Positions 1-8,861 are shown, counted from the stretch's first letter. The stretch is DNA of 64,000 nt from Pseudacidovorax sp. RU35E (GCF_900156165.1 NZ_FTMY01000015.1:62001-126000); one strand, 5' to 3'. The notes: generated from the sequence alone by a model not told the origin. Numbers and translations: made by a program.

Positions 1-175
1 TGCGCAGCGCCGGATGCTGGCTGCGTGCCGGGTAGCCCAGCACCAGGTCGAAGGCGACGTCGCCACCGTCGATCTGCAGGTTGCGCACGGCCTTGGCCGC
101 CACGAAGGACTGGCCGGTGTTCGGGTCCTGGACGCTCTTGAGCGCGTCGAGCAGGCCCTCGGGGGTCACGGTCAT
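1..175 (-). CDS. apbC: Iron-sulfur carrier protein ApbC/Mrp, N-terminal part only
   Basis: The gene is cut by the window edge; only the first 58 codons are present. The translation begins MTVTPEGLLDALKSVQDPNT and continues into a short alpha/beta segment typical of the MIP18 (DUF59) domain that precedes the P-loop ATPase of ApbC/Mrp. Members of the family bind and deliver Fe-S clusters in the cytoplasm. The ATG at 173-175 is preceded by a GAGGAG ribosome-binding site. In Burkholderiales, as I recall, this gene usually sits divergently beside metG; here about 8.8 kb of oxidase and housekeeping genes lie between them. The ATPase domain itself is not visible, so the assignment rests on the N-terminal domain alone. 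Confidence 0.75.
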   Translation of the reverse strand, partial: MTVTPEGLLDALKSVQDPNTGQSFVAAKAVRNLQIDGGDVAFDLVLGYPARSQHPALR

Positions 176-268
176 TGGATTTGGCTCCTCAATTGGGCGG
201 CGAGTCTACGGGGCAGCGGCCGGCCGCTGCCGCGGAAGGGACAAGCCGCCTCAGCACCGGCAGCTACG

Positions 269-1081
269 TCAGCCGGCGCGGGCGGCCGGCTCGCCCGACA
301 CACGGGCAGTCGGCGCCCCGCGACGTCGGCCTCGCTGGCCCTGAGACGCCCAGTGCAGCGCCAGGCCCAGCGCCAGGGCCATGTAGCCCAGGCCCCCGGG
401 CACCCACATCACCAGGCCGGCGATCTGCTGGTCGGTGAGCGGATCGAGGCCCCAGGCCCGCGCACCAGGCGCCTGCAGCGCGTACAGCGGCTGGCCGGCG
501 AAGGTGAGCAGTGCACCCAGCAGGCCGGTGTGGGCCAGCGTGGCCAGCACGGCCAGCAGCGCGGCGCCGCGCCGCTCCGCCGGCGCATGGACGGCGTGGC
601 GGAAGAAGGCGAAGGAGGCCGCCACCAGCGCCGCCGTGGCGGCCCAGTGCACCAGGGCGCTGGTCAGCGTGGCGGCATAGACCGCCGGCAGGTGCCACAG
701 CCACAGCAGGCCGCCGTGCAGGGCCGCCGCCAGCGGCAGCGCCGTGCGCGATTCCCGGCGCAGGGGCGTCCAGCCGAGGGCCAGCAGCGCGCAGCCCGCC
801 ACCATCACCATCAGCTGCACCATGTGCGCGCCGGCCAGGGTGGCGGCCAGGCGGCACAGGGGCGACAGCAATGCGAGCGCCAGAAGGGCCAGCCCCGCCA
901 GGCGCCAGCGGCGGGCGCTGCCCTCCGGCAGGCCTGACTTCGCCGTCGGCCGAAGCGCATGGAACGCCAGTGCCAGCAGCGGCAGCACCATAGCCGGCGC
1001 CAGGCTCCAGGCGGCCCACCAATCCTGCGGCAGCGCGGGCATGGCGCCGAGGGTGCACAGACGGATCAAATCGATGGGCAT
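269..1081 (-). CDS. ctaG: Cytochrome c oxidase assembly protein, CtaG (caa3-type) family
   Basis: A 270-residue polytopic membrane protein with about seven hydrophobic segments and conserved histidines, tryptophans and prolines in the pattern of the caa3-type CtaG family (for example LLWLWHLPAVY near residue 145 and MWVPGGLGYM near residue 240). This family is linked to maturation of haem-copper oxidases and differs from the Cox11-type CtaG of mitochondria. It is the last gene of a minus-strand cluster after subunit II, the fused subunit I/III and a small membrane protein, which supports an assembly role for this oxidase. An alternative ATG lies at 1042. The C-terminal tail is basic and poorly conserved in appearance. 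Confidence 0.82.
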   Translation of the reverse strand: MPIDLIRLCTLGAMPALPQDWWAAWSLAPAMVLPLLALAFHALRPTAKSGLPEGSARRWRLAGLALLALALLSPLCRLAATLAGAHMVQLMVMVAGCALLALGWTPLRRESRTALPLAAALHGGLLWLWHLPAVYAATLTSALVHWAATAALVAASFAFFRHAVHAPAERRGAALLAVLATLAHTGLLGALLTFAGQPLYALQAPGARAWGLDPLTDQQIAGLVMWVPGGLGYMALALGLALHWASQGQRGRRRGAPTARVSGEPAARAG

Positions 1082-1102
1082 GGCGGCATTCCTCGGAGTC
1101 GG

Positions 1103-1600
1103 TCAGAGACACGGCGGCAGCCGCAGCAGCGGCAGCGCCACGAAGACGGTGGACGCGGCCGCCAGCGCATGCAGCAGTGCCGCCATGAAGGCGATGAAGC
1201 GCCGACGTTCAAGACGCTGGTCGAAGGCGCTTTCGGGCACCTCACCGCCCGGCGGCTGGTCGGCCTCGGCCTGCCCCACCGCATCCACCGGTCGTGCCGG
1301 TCGACGCGGGCCGGCCGGGTCCAGCCGACGCAGGACCCGGGCATGGCGCAGGCAACGCCAGGCGGCCAGCAGCAGCAGGACCAGGGTGGCCAGCGTGCCG
1401 CCGATCAGCGCACCGTTGACCCCGTTGCCGGGCCCGGTTGCACCGGCCGCCCAGCCCGCCGCGCACGCCACCGACACCCCGCCGTACACCCCCACGAACC
1501 ACAGCGACCACAACGCGAATCCCAGCGCCAGCTGCCAGGGACTGTCCGGCGACAGCCAGCGCGGCATTCGACGCGCGACGAGCTGGCGGCGGCCCGTCAT
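1103..1600 (-). CDS. Small membrane protein of the oxidase cluster, function unknown
   Basis: A 165-residue protein whose ATG at 1598-1600 overlaps the TGA of the upstream oxidase gene (ATGA), so translation is probably coupled. It has three likely transmembrane segments: near residues 23-45, 58-78 and at the C-terminus. A polar linker with several prolines and acidic residues lies between the second and third. No catalytic motif or known domain is recognisable. Its position between the catalytic oxidase polypeptide and CtaG suggests an accessory or assembly subunit of the same complex, but that is inference from context only. Confidence 0.7.
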   Translation of the reverse strand: MTGRRQLVARRMPRWLSPDSPWQLALGFALWSLWFVGVYGGVSVACAAGWAAGATGPGNGVNGALIGGTLATLVLLLLAAWRCLRHARVLRRLDPAGPRRPARPVDAVGQAEADQPPGGEVPESAFDQRLERRRFIAFMAALLHALAAASTVFVALPLLRLPPCL

Positions 1601-4149
1601 GCCCACCCCCGCGGCACCAGCGCGAAGGCCAGCCAGGCGACGGCACAGGCCCCCGCCGTGTAGTGGCAGAAGGCCGCCACCACCCCGGGCTCATAGGGGC
1701 GCCGCAGCCCCACATGGCCCGCCCGCACGCGCGCCGCCTGCATCAGCGCCAGCACGCCGGCCAGCAGCGTGTGGAAGCCCAGGTAGAGCAGCGTCACGGC
1801 GACGATGGCATCGTGCGCCTGCAGATGCGGACGCAGGTCGAGCGTGGCGCCCAGCAGCGCCAGGCCGGCTGACGCACCCAGCGCCAGCAGCCCCGCGGCA
1901 GCCAGGCGCCACGCAAGACCGCCACCCTCTCCCTGCCGCAGCCGCCCGACCCCATTGCCCATCAACCCGCTCGCCGCCACCGCCAGCCCGCCGACGGCCA
2001 GCAGCGGCCACAGCCCCAGCACGGGTTTCGCCGGCGCATGCCAGCCGGGCGCCACTGTCCACAGGTAGAACCAGCCGAAGAGCAGCGAGCTGAAGAAGGC
2101 GCCATCGGCCAGCAGGGTGAACTTCATGCCCCAGAGCCCCGGCCCGTCGAAACCGTGCGTGTGCGGGCGCAGCAGCACGCCATGGACCTCGGTGACCGCC
2201 TCCTCTTCCTCATGCGGCGCGCCATAGCCCGGGTGGTCGCCATTGACCCAGGACCAGCGCAGCAGCACCAGCGCCGCCGCCGCGCCGAAGAGCGCGGCCA
2301 GCCCGTAGGCCTTGAGCAGCAGGCAGATGCACAGGAGCGCGATCAGCAGCGCCGCCTGGAAGGGCAGCCAGCTGTTGCCCGGCAGCACGATGAGCTCGGT
2401 GGGCCGGGCGGCCACGGGGCTGCTGCCCAGCGTCTCGCGCGCCGCCACGCCGCGGGCCAGCGCGTGCCGGCCGGCGGCGATCTCGGCGGGCAGGCCGGGC
2501 CGCGTCCACAGCGGATGCCGCGTGTGCACGGCCGGCTGGCTGGCGAAGTTGTAGGCCTCGGCGGGCGTGGCCGTGGCCCATTCCAGCGTGTCGGCCTTCC
2601 ACGGGTTGACCTCGGCGCGGCGGCCCAGGCGCCAGTGCAGCGCCAGGTCCAGCAGCACCGTCACCACGCCGAAAGCCATGACGAAGCCGAACACCGACGA
2701 GACGAGGTTGGGCCATTCCCAGCCCAGCCCCGGCTCGTAGGTGTACACGCGCCGCGGCATGCCGAGCAGGCCCGTCCAGTGCATCACCAGGAAGGTGCCG
2801 TTGAAGCCGATGACGGTGAGCCAGAAGCCCGCGCGCGACAGCCGCTTCGACGGCATGCGTCCGCTCATGTGCGGCAGCCAGTAGTACAGGCCTGCGAGCA
2901 GCGGGAACAGCATGCCGCCCACCAGCACATAGTGGAAGTGCGCCACCACGAAATGCGTGTCGTGCACCTGCCAGTTGAAGGGCACCAGCGCCAGCATCAC
3001 GCCCGTCAGCCCGCCGGCCACGAACACCACCAGGAAGGCCGCGATCCACAGCATGGGCACCTCCCAGCGCGGCCGGCCGGTCCACAGCGTAGCGAGCCAG
3101 GCGAAGATCTGCACCGCCGTCGGAATGCCCACCAGCATGCTGGCCGCCGAGAAGAAGGCCTGCGCCAGCGCCGGGATGCCCAGCGTGAACATGTGGTGCA
3201 CCCACAGGCCGAAGCTCAGGAAGCCGATGCCGATCAGCGAGGCCACCACCCAGCGATAGCCCACCAGCGGCCGGCCCGCAAACACCGGCACCATGGTGGA
3301 GATGAGCCCCGTGGCGGGCAGGAAGATGATGTAGACCTCCGGATGGCCGAAGAGCCAGAAGAGGTGCGCCCACAAGAGCGGATCGCCGCCGCGCGTCGGA
3401 TCGAAGAAGGCCCAACCGGCGGAGCGTTCCAGCTCCAGCAGCAGCGAGCCCAGGATCAGTGGCGGAAAGCCGATCACGATCATCAGCGAGGTGACCAGCA
3501 TGGCCCAGGCAAACACCGGCATGCGCTGCAGCGCCATGCCGGCCGAGCGCGTGCGCAGCACCGACACCGCCAGCTCGATGGCGGCCGCCATGGTGGAGAT
3601 CTCCACGAAGGTGATGCCGATGAGCCAGAAGTCCGAGTTGATGCCCGGCGAATAGGTATTGCTGGACAGCGGCGTGTACATGAACCAGCCCGCGTCGGGC
3701 GCCAGCTCGAAGGCAAGGCTGCTGGTGAAGATCACGCCACCGAACAGGTAGCACCAGTAGCCGAAGGACGACAGCCGCGGGAAGACCAGGTCGCGTGCGC
3801 CGATCATCTTTGGCAGCAGGTAGGCGGCGATGCCCTGCAGCATGGGCACGGCGAAGAGGAACATCATCAGCGTGCCGTGCATGGTGAAGGCCTGGGCGTA
3901 GGCCTCGGCGCCCATGAAGTCGTGCTGCGGCAGTGCCAGCTGCGCCCGGATGAGCATGGCCAGCACCCCCGCGATCAGGAAGAAGGCGCCGCCGGTGAGC
4001 ATGAAGCGCTGCGCGATGGTGCTGTGGTTGACCGCCGCCAGCACGCGCCAGCCGGCCGGGTTGCGCCAGGTCTCGTGCAAGGCGCGGTGCAGGGCGTCGT
4101 CGGCCTGCTGGTTGGTGGCCTCGCTGGTGGGTTGTTCGCGCTCGGTCAT
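1597..4149 (-). CDS. ctaD: Cytochrome c oxidase, fused subunits I and III
   Basis: An 850-residue fusion. Residues about 40-550 are haem-copper oxidase subunit I: haem ligand His91 (TMHG), the CuB and crosslink motif H269-P-E-V-Y273, His318-His319 (VHHMF), and His404/His406 (AHFHYV). The remainder, after about residue 600, is a subunit III-like membrane domain. It would reduce oxygen to water in the cytoplasmic membrane. The D-pathway entry aspartate is present (Asp120), as is the glutamate of HPEVY, but the usual K-pathway lysine is glutamine (Gln347 in PTAVQIF) and the usual asparagine pair after the D-pathway aspartate is Ser127-Ser128. The start codon overlaps the stop of subunit II by 4 bp. 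Fusion of I and III is known in some caa3-type oxidases. Confidence 0.93.
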   Translation of the reverse strand: MTEREQPTSEATNQQADDALHRALHETWRNPAGWRVLAAVNHSTIAQRFMLTGGAFFLIAGVLAMLIRAQLALPQHDFMGAEAYAQAFTMHGTLMMFLFAVPMLQGIAAYLLPKMIGARDLVFPRLSSFGYWCYLFGGVIFTSSLAFELAPDAGWFMYTPLSSNTYSPGINSDFWLIGITFVEISTMAAAIELAVSVLRTRSAGMALQRMPVFAWAMLVTSLMIVIGFPPLILGSLLLELERSAGWAFFDPTRGGDPLLWAHLFWLFGHPEVYIIFLPATGLISTMVPVFAGRPLVGYRWVVASLIGIGFLSFGLWVHHMFTLGIPALAQAFFSAASMLVGIPTAVQIFAWLATLWTGRPRWEVPMLWIAAFLVVFVAGGLTGVMLALVPFNWQVHDTHFVVAHFHYVLVGGMLFPLLAGLYYWLPHMSGRMPSKRLSRAGFWLTVIGFNGTFLVMHWTGLLGMPRRVYTYEPGLGWEWPNLVSSVFGFVMAFGVVTVLLDLALHWRLGRRAEVNPWKADTLEWATATPAEAYNFASQPAVHTRHPLWTRPGLPAEIAAGRHALARGVAARETLGSSPVAARPTELIVLPGNSWLPFQAALLIALLCICLLLKAYGLAALFGAAAALVLLRWSWVNGDHPGYGAPHEEEEAVTEVHGVLLRPHTHGFDGPGLWGMKFTLLADGAFFSSLLFGWFYLWTVAPGWHAPAKPVLGLWPLLAVGGLAVAASGLMGNGVGRLRQGEGGGLAWRLAAAGLLALGASAGLALLGATLDLRPHLQAHDAIVAVTLLYLGFHTLLAGVLALMQAARVRAGHVGLRRPYEPGVVAAFCHYTAGACAVAWLAFALVPRGWA

Positions 4150-4949
4150 GGGCGGGCCTCCGATGCGGGGGCGGTCGCCACGGCAGGCGTACGGTCAGCG
4201 GCCAGGGCCGGTGCGGTCTTCAGCCAGACGTCGAAGTCGTCAGCCGGCATCGCCTGCACCACCATCGTCATGTGCGCATGGCCGTGGCCGCAGAACTCGG
4301 CGCAGACGCCGCGGTAGGTGCCGGGCGCATCCGCCTGCAGCCGCACGACCAGCGTGCGGCCCGGCACGGCGTCGAGCTTGCCGCCAAGCCGCGGCACCCA
4401 GAAGCCGTGGATCACGTCGGCGCTGCGGGTGTGCACATCGACCGCGCGGCCGGCGGGCAGGCGCAGTTCGTTGCGCAAGCGTTGGCCCGTGTCGGGGTAG
4501 TGGACCTCCCACCACCACTGGTGGCCGGTCACCTCCACCCGCAGCGGCGCAGCGGCCGCACCGGGCCAGGGCAGCTGGTGGAAGCCGGCGGGCGAGCCGA
4601 AGAGCAGCAGGGCCGTGATGGCCGCGCCCGGCAGCAGCAGGCCGCCGCCGACGAGGCAGCGACGGGCGATGCGGCGCTGGCGGGCGCCGTCCTCGACCCG
4701 ACGTGCCTCCCGGCCGGACCGACGTTCGCCCTCTTCGACCCCCGGCCATTCGCCCTTGCCACCGCTGCGGTCACGACCGGCGCGCATGGCCAGCGCACCC
4801 AACACGATCATCAGCAACCAGATCGCAGCCGCCACGCCGAACATCCACCACCACACCTGCGCGATGGCGCCGGCCGAAGGCCCGGCCGGGTCCAACACCG
4901 ACAGCGGTCCCCGGCATCCGCCGAGCAGCGGCAGCAGCCCGATGCCCAC
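4146..4949 (-). CDS. ctaC: Cytochrome c oxidase subunit II, CuA-binding
   Basis: About 267 residues. The C-terminal periplasmic domain carries HQWWWEVHYP and the full CuA site CAEFCGHGHAHM (two Cys, Glu, His, Met), so it should accept electrons from cytochrome c or a similar donor. Two membrane segments precede it. No CXXCH haem-binding motif follows, so it is not a haem-c-fused caa3 subunit. I chose the GTG at 4947-4949 because it gives a short lipoprotein-like signal ending LLGGC. There is no good ribosome-binding site, and an upstream non-ATG start cannot be excluded. The start is only 9 bp from the divergent DUF2231 gene. The stop overlaps the start of ctaD. Confidence 0.88.
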   Translation of the reverse strand: MGIGLLPLLGGCRGPLSVLDPAGPSAGAIAQVWWWMFGVAAAIWLLMIVLGALAMRAGRDRSGGKGEWPGVEEGERRSGREARRVEDGARQRRIARRCLVGGGLLLPGAAITALLLFGSPAGFHQLPWPGAAAAPLRVEVTGHQWWWEVHYPDTGQRLRNELRLPAGRAVDVHTRSADVIHGFWVPRLGGKLDAVPGRTLVVRLQADAPGTYRGVCAEFCGHGHAHMTMVVQAMPADDFDVWLKTAPALAADRTPAVATAPASEARP

Positions 4950-4958
4950 AATGGCCGC

Positions 4959-5441
4959 ATGAGCGCCGCACCTCCGAGCCCGACCCTGCCCGACCCCATC
5001 CGAAGCCGCGCGGCCATCGCCGGCCATCCGCTGCATCCCATGCTGATCCACTTTCCCGTGGCGGCGCTGATCGGCCTGGTGGGCACCGACGGTGCCTGGT
5101 GGTGGACGCAGGACCCGTTCTGGGCCCGCGCCGGCCTGTGGCTGGCGGGCGTGGGCGCGGCCGGCGGCTGGATCGCCAGCATGGCCGGTCTGATCGACCT
5201 GCTGACGGTCAAACGCATCCGCCGCCTGGTCACGGCCTGGGGCCATGCCATCGTGGCCGTGATGATGCTGTCGCTGGCCACGTTGAACTGGGCGCTGCGC
5301 TGGCGCGCGGACGACCCGGCCCAGTGGCTGTGGCCCTGGGGCGCGGGCATCACGCTGTTCACCGCCGGCTTCATCGCCTTGGCGGCCTACCTGGGTGGAC
5401 GGCTGGTGTACGAGAAGGGCGTGGCGGTCGACATGACCTGA
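4959..5441 (+). CDS. DUF2231 family membrane protein
   Basis: A 160-residue protein with four predicted membrane helices. The N-terminal region contains HPLHPMLIHFPVAAL, the hallmark of DUF2231 proteins, with conserved histidines that could bind haem or metal; the biochemical role of the family is not established. It is transcribed away from the oxidase genes, and its ATG lies 9 bp from the proposed start of subunit II, so the two genes must share or overlap promoter DNA. Many DUF2231 genes lie beside respiratory or cytochrome genes, which fits this setting. It converges on the CopD-like gene. Confidence 0.85.
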   Translation: MSAAPPSPTLPDPIRSRAAIAGHPLHPMLIHFPVAALIGLVGTDGAWWWTQDPFWARAGLWLAGVGAAGGWIASMAGLIDLLTVKRIRRLVTAWGHAIVAVMMLSLATLNWALRWRADDPAQWLWPWGAGITLFTAGFIALAAYLGGRLVYEKGVAVDMT

Positions 5442-5488
5442 AGCCGGCAGGGATAGCCAGCGCCGCGCGGTGGAAGTGAAACCGCCGC

Positions 5489-5923
5489 TCATGGCAACGC
5501 CCCGTCGAGGCCGGGCTTGCGCAGCACCAGCCACGCGATCGCCAGCAGCAGCGGCAGCAGCAATGCGCCGACGAGCAGTGCGGCGCGCCTGGCGGACTGG
5601 CCGCGCTCCACCCGCAGGATCAGCAGGCCGAAGCTGGCATGGCCGAGCGCCAGCAGGCCGACCAGCACCAGCTTGGCCAGCAGCCACAGCCCCAGCGTGC
5701 CCTGCACCACGAAGATGAGCGTGCCCGAGCCGATGGCGACCAGCGCGGCCGGCGTGGCCACCCAGATGAACAGAGCGCGCAAGATCTCGTCCTGCGGATC
5801 GCCCAGCGCCGCCGGTCGCCGCCTGGCATCGCCTGACGCTGCCGCGGTCGCCAGGGGCAGATAAAGCAGCGAGCCGCACCACAGGATGACGGCGCCGATG
5901 TGGAGGATCTTCAGCCAGGGCAT
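5489..5923 (-). CDS. CopD/HemJ-like four-helix membrane protein
   Basis: A 144-residue integral membrane protein starting MPWLKILHIGAVILWCGSLL, with a conserved histidine in the first helix and HASFGLLILR in the third, as in CopD-domain and HemJ-like proteins. Such proteins are linked to copper transport or to haem and protoporphyrinogen handling. Near an oxidase cluster either copper or haem supply would make sense, but the sequence does not decide between them. The ATG at 5921-5923 has a GAGGA ribosome-binding site; an upstream GTG at 5950 is less likely. Confidence is high for the fold family and low for function. Confidence 0.75.
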   Translation of the reverse strand: MPWLKILHIGAVILWCGSLLYLPLATAAASGDARRRPAALGDPQDEILRALFIWVATPAALVAIGSGTLIFVVQGTLGLWLLAKLVLVGLLALGHASFGLLILRVERGQSARRAALLVGALLLPLLLAIAWLVLRKPGLDGALP

Positions 5924-6038
5924 GGAATCCTCGCGGCACAAGGCCGGCACCCGCTGCAGGGCGCTGCCGGCGTGCAGAGCCTGGGACGCCGAGGCGGCAT
6001 GCCCAGCAGGGCCGACGCGAGGATTCGGCGCAGCGCGA

Positions 6039-6290
6039 TCACCGCACGTCCACCGGGGCGTCGCGGCCCTTGGCGGCGGGATGGGGCGCGCCGGTGGCGT
6101 CGCCCTGCTCGCTCACCTTCTCTCCATCGTGGCTGCCGGACTCATCGGACGGCGGCAGGTCCGCATCCTGCGCCTGCGCGGGCAGGCGGCGCCGGCTGCC
6201 CGGCTTCAGACGGCCTTCTTCCTCCCGCTTACGCGCCTGTTCACGGCTGCCGGTGGTGGCCGCGCGCGTGCGCGGCGTGTTCGTGGACAT
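6039..6290 (-). CDS. Small hydrophilic protein, function unknown
   Basis: An 83-residue, very polar protein with no membrane segment: a basic N-terminal half (MSTNTPRTRAATTGSREQAR) and an acidic segment QDADLPPSDESGSHDG. It looks intrinsically disordered. Similar short charged proteins occur in Burkholderiales, but I cannot name a function. A weak AAGGGG ribosome-binding site precedes the ATG. A GTCCGACA-N19-CCTACG element lies about 120 bp upstream in the same orientation and resembles one before the receiver gene at 22334, hinting at shared stress control. It could be a spurious frame, but composition and start context favour a real gene. Confidence 0.5.
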   Translation of the reverse strand: MSTNTPRTRAATTGSREQARKREEEGRLKPGSRRRLPAQAQDADLPPSDESGSHDGEKVSEQGDATGAPHPAAKGRDAPVDVR

Positions 6291-6613
6291 CGCCAGACCC
6301 CTTGCTCGAAACGGGCCGGCACCATGAATGGCGCCGGCGGGTTCGGGTCAGGTCGCGTGTCCTGTAGTTGTGTGTTGCGGCGACGGCACCCCGGGCTTCC
6401 CTGCGCCTGATCGTAGGCAGCGGGGTCGCCGCGGGCTGTCGGACAAAGGGGCCAATGGGCGCGCGGGCGAACGGCCCGGCGACAAGGCTCGACGGGCGAC
6501 GGAGCGGGCCATGCCTGGGCATCCGGGGAACCGGCTTCGTCAGGCCTACGGGTGCGCCCCCTCCAGGCCGAAGGCGCGAGGGAGGTGAGCCGCGAAGCGG
6601 CTCGGGGGGTGCT
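6291..6613. other. Intergenic stretch without a gene
   Basis: About 320 bp between the small hydrophilic protein and the SnoaL-like gene. I see no credible coding frame here. It holds a putative regulatory element for the minus-strand small gene (6410-6444) and, at the right end, a hairpin at 6587-6603 that could end transcription of the SnoaL-like gene. The rest is GC-rich and featureless to my eye. Confidence 0.6.
6587..6603 (-). terminator. Hairpin downstream of the SnoaL-like gene
   Basis: A perfect inverted repeat GAGCCGC-GAA-GCGGCTC, 7-bp stem and 3-nt loop, 10 bp beyond the stop codon at 6614. No T-run follows on the minus strand, so it may stabilise the 3' end rather than terminate by itself. 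Confidence 0.5.
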
Positions 6614-7003
6614 TCATCTGGCCGCCAGCATCTCGCCCATGCGCTGGTGGATGAGGTTGACCGCCTTCAGCGGCCGGAGCATGACCTTGAACTGGGTGAT
6701 GCGGCCTTCGGCGTTCCAGCTGATGATGTCCACGCCGTTGACCTCGATGCCGTCGAGGGTGACGGCGAACTCCAGCACCGCATGGTCGGCCGCGATGGTC
6801 TCGCGCACGTAGCGGAAGCTCTCGTTGAAGAAGACGTGGAAGGCCGCCGTGAGGTAGGCGCTGACGATGGGGCGGCCCACCTGCGGCGTGTGCACCACGG
6901 GCGAGTGGAAGACCGCGTCCTCGGCCAGCAGGGCCCAGAGGCCGGCGCTGTCGTGCGTCTGCACCAGGCGGTGCCATTGGGCCAGGGCGGCGGGGTGCGT
7001 CAT
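6614..7003 (-). CDS. SnoaL/NTF2-like family protein
   Basis: A 129-residue protein with the cone-shaped NTF2-like (SnoaL, ketosteroid isomerase-like) pattern: an N-terminal helix pair (LVQTHDSAGLWALLAEDAVF), then strands with HSPVV and a C-terminal segment WNAEGRITQFKVMLRPLKAV. Family members bind small hydrophobic molecules and some are isomerases or hydrolases; no substrate can be read from this sequence. The ATG at 7001-7003 follows a GGAGA-like site. It stands alone on the minus strand, 140 bp from yceH upstream, and ends at a hairpin. Confidence 0.82.
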   Translation of the reverse strand: MTHPAALAQWHRLVQTHDSAGLWALLAEDAVFHSPVVHTPQVGRPIVSAYLTAAFHVFFNESFRYVRETIAADHAVLEFAVTLDGIEVNGVDIISWNAEGRITQFKVMLRPLKAVNLIHQRMGEMLAAR

Positions 7004-7143
7004 GGGGTGTCTCCGGTGGGCGCGGGCGGCCCTGTTATTGGGGACACGGAAGGTAGCGCAGCCGGCCCCGCGACGGCCGTCCGCTGGGTGACAGCGGTCG
7101 GCCGCCGGCCCCGGGCGCCAGGACGGACGGGCCAGACCGGCGC

Positions 7144-7827
7144 TCAGCCGGCGTCGATGCCCAGGTCCGCACACACCTTCGCCAGCGTGGCCTTGAGGGT
7201 GGCGACCTCGGCTTCGAGCCGGTCCACCCGCAGGCGCAGGGCTGCCGTCTCGCCCGCATCGCCCCCGGCCACCGGCGCGGCAGCACCCACCGCCGGCACC
7301 GCCATCAGCTCGGCCGCCACCGGCCCGCTCAGCAGATGCGCCCACCGGCTCTCGCGCGCGCCCGGCAGGCGCGGCAGCTTGACCACCAGCGCGCCGGCCG
7401 GACGCTCGGCCATCTCGTCTAGGAAGCCCTCCACCGACGAGATGTCGGCGAAGTTGTGCATGCGGTCGCTGGCGATGCGCAGTTCGCCCGCCGTCTGCGG
7501 GCCGCGCAGCATCAGCACTGCCAGCAGGATCACCGACTGCGAGGGCAGCCGCAGCACGCGGTCGGTGTTGTGGCCGTAGCGCATCGCGCGGCCGCCGCTG
7601 CTCTCATCGACCAGGCTGCGGCGGCGCAGGCTTTCCAGCGCGTCCTGCACCTCGGCCTCGCCCAGTTCCATCACCGGGTGTCGACTGGTCTTCTGGTTGC
7701 AGCCGGCGAGCAGGCTGTTGAGCGTGAGCGGGTAGCTGTCGGGCACGGTTCGCTGCTTCTCGATCAGCACGCCGAGCACCCGCGCCTCGGAAGGCGAGAG
7801 GATGGGCAGGTTCTGTTCCGTCGTCAT
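7144..7827 (-). CDS. yceH: YceH/UPF0502 (DUF480) family protein
   Basis: A 227-residue protein made of two winged-helix-like halves. The N-terminal motif LSPSEARVLGVLIEKQRTVPDSYPLT and the following NSLLAGCNQKTSRHPVM are diagnostic of DUF480. A C-terminal coiled coil (LRLRVDRLEAEVATLKATLA, about residues 195-215) resembles that of other members. The cellular role is not established; DNA binding is plausible from the fold. Its ATG overlaps the stop of the isocitrate dehydrogenase gene (ATGA at 7824-7827), so the two are probably co-translated, with no obvious functional link. Confidence 0.9.
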   Translation of the reverse strand: MTTEQNLPILSPSEARVLGVLIEKQRTVPDSYPLTLNSLLAGCNQKTSRHPVMELGEAEVQDALESLRRRSLVDESSGGRAMRYGHNTDRVLRLPSQSVILLAVLMLRGPQTAGELRIASDRMHNFADISSVEGFLDEMAERPAGALVVKLPRLPGARESRWAHLLSGPVAAELMAVPAVGAAAPVAGGDAGETAALRLRVDRLEAEVATLKATLAKVCADLGIDAG

Positions 7828-8861
7828 GCACCCCCCTTGATGCGGGCCACCAGCGCCTTGGTGAAGGCGATGGTGTTGGCGCCGCCACCCAGGTCGCCCG
7901 TGCGCACGTTGTCGACGTTGAGCGTCTGGTCGATGGCGGTGCGCAGACGGTCGGCCAGGTCGACACGCTTCACGTGGTCCAGCATCTGGGCCGCGGCCAG
8001 CATCAGCGCGATGGGGTTGGCGATGCCCTTGCCGGCGATGTCCGGGGCCGAGCCGTGCACCGCTTCGAAGATGGCCGCGTCGGCACCGATGTTGGCGCCG
8101 GGTGCCATGCCCAAGCCGCCCACCAGCCCGGCCACCAGGTCGGACAGGATGTCGCCGAACAGATTGGTGGTGACGATCATGTCGAACTGCCAGGGGTTGA
8201 GCACCAGCTTCATGGCGCAGGCGTCCACGATCATGGTCTCGAACTGGAACTTGCCCTGGTACTCGGCGGCGTAGAGCTGCTCGGCCGTCTCCAGGAAGAT
8301 GCCCGTCAGCGCCTTCATGATGTTGGCCTTGTGCACCACCGTCACCTTCTTGCGGCCCTGGGCCACGGCGGCCTCGAAGGCATAGCGCAGGATGTGCTTG
8401 CAGCCCTGGCGGGTGTTGATGCCGGTGGCCATGGCCACGGCGTGCGGGTCGTCCTCGATGCGGATGTAGTGCTCGTGGCCGATGTACAGACCTTCGAGGT
8501 TCTCGCGCACCACCAGCAGGTCGATGTCGTCGAAGCGACCGCCGGGAATGATGGTGCGCGCCGGCCGCACGTTGGCGAAGAGCTGGAAGGCCTCGCGCAG
8601 CCGCACGTTGGAGCTGCGGTAGCCGCCGCCCGAGGGCGTCTCCAGCGGGCCCTTGAGCGCCAGCCGCGTGCGGCGGATGCTCTCCAGCGTGGCCTCGGGC
8701 AGCGGGTCGCCCGAAGTCCTGACGCCGCCCAGGCCGGCGATCTGCGGGTCCCACTCGAAGGGCGAACCCAGGGCGTCGAGCGCGGCCAGGGTGGCTTCCA
8801 TGATCTCGGGGCCGATCCCGTCGCCGGAGATCAGGGTGGCAGGAATGCGGGGGGTGGTCAC
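7824..8861 (-). CDS. Isocitrate/isopropylmalate dehydrogenase family, probable NAD-dependent isocitrate dehydrogenase
   Basis: A 345-residue beta-decarboxylating dehydrogenase: [14 protein letters not shown] at the N-terminus, the substrate loop around [25 protein letters not shown], and the metal-binding [14 protein letters not shown]. Length and motifs fit the single-domain, NAD-type isocitrate dehydrogenase of many proteobacteria (isocitrate to 2-oxoglutarate) better than LeuB. The GTG at 8859-8861 was chosen because a strong GGAGGA site lies 7 bp upstream and the conserved region begins at once. It is divergent from metG and overlaps yceH downstream. Cofactor choice cannot be proven from sequence reading. 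Confidence 0.88.
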   Translation of the reverse strand: MTTPRIPATLISGDGIGPEIMEATLAALDALGSPFEWDPQIAGLGGVRTSGDPLPEATLESIRRTRLALKGPLETPSGGGYRSSNVRLREAFQLFANVRPARTIIPGGRFDDIDLLVVRENLEGLYIGHEHYIRIEDDPHAVAMATGINTRQGCKHILRYAFEAAVAQGRKKVTVVHKANIMKALTGIFLETAEQLYAAEYQGKFQFETMIVDACAMKLVLNPWQFDMIVTTNLFGDILSDLVAGLVGGLGMAPGANIGADAAIFEAVHGSAPDIAGKGIANPIALMLAAAQMLDHVKRVDLADRLRTAIDQTLNVDNVRTGDLGGGANTIAFTKALVARIKGGA

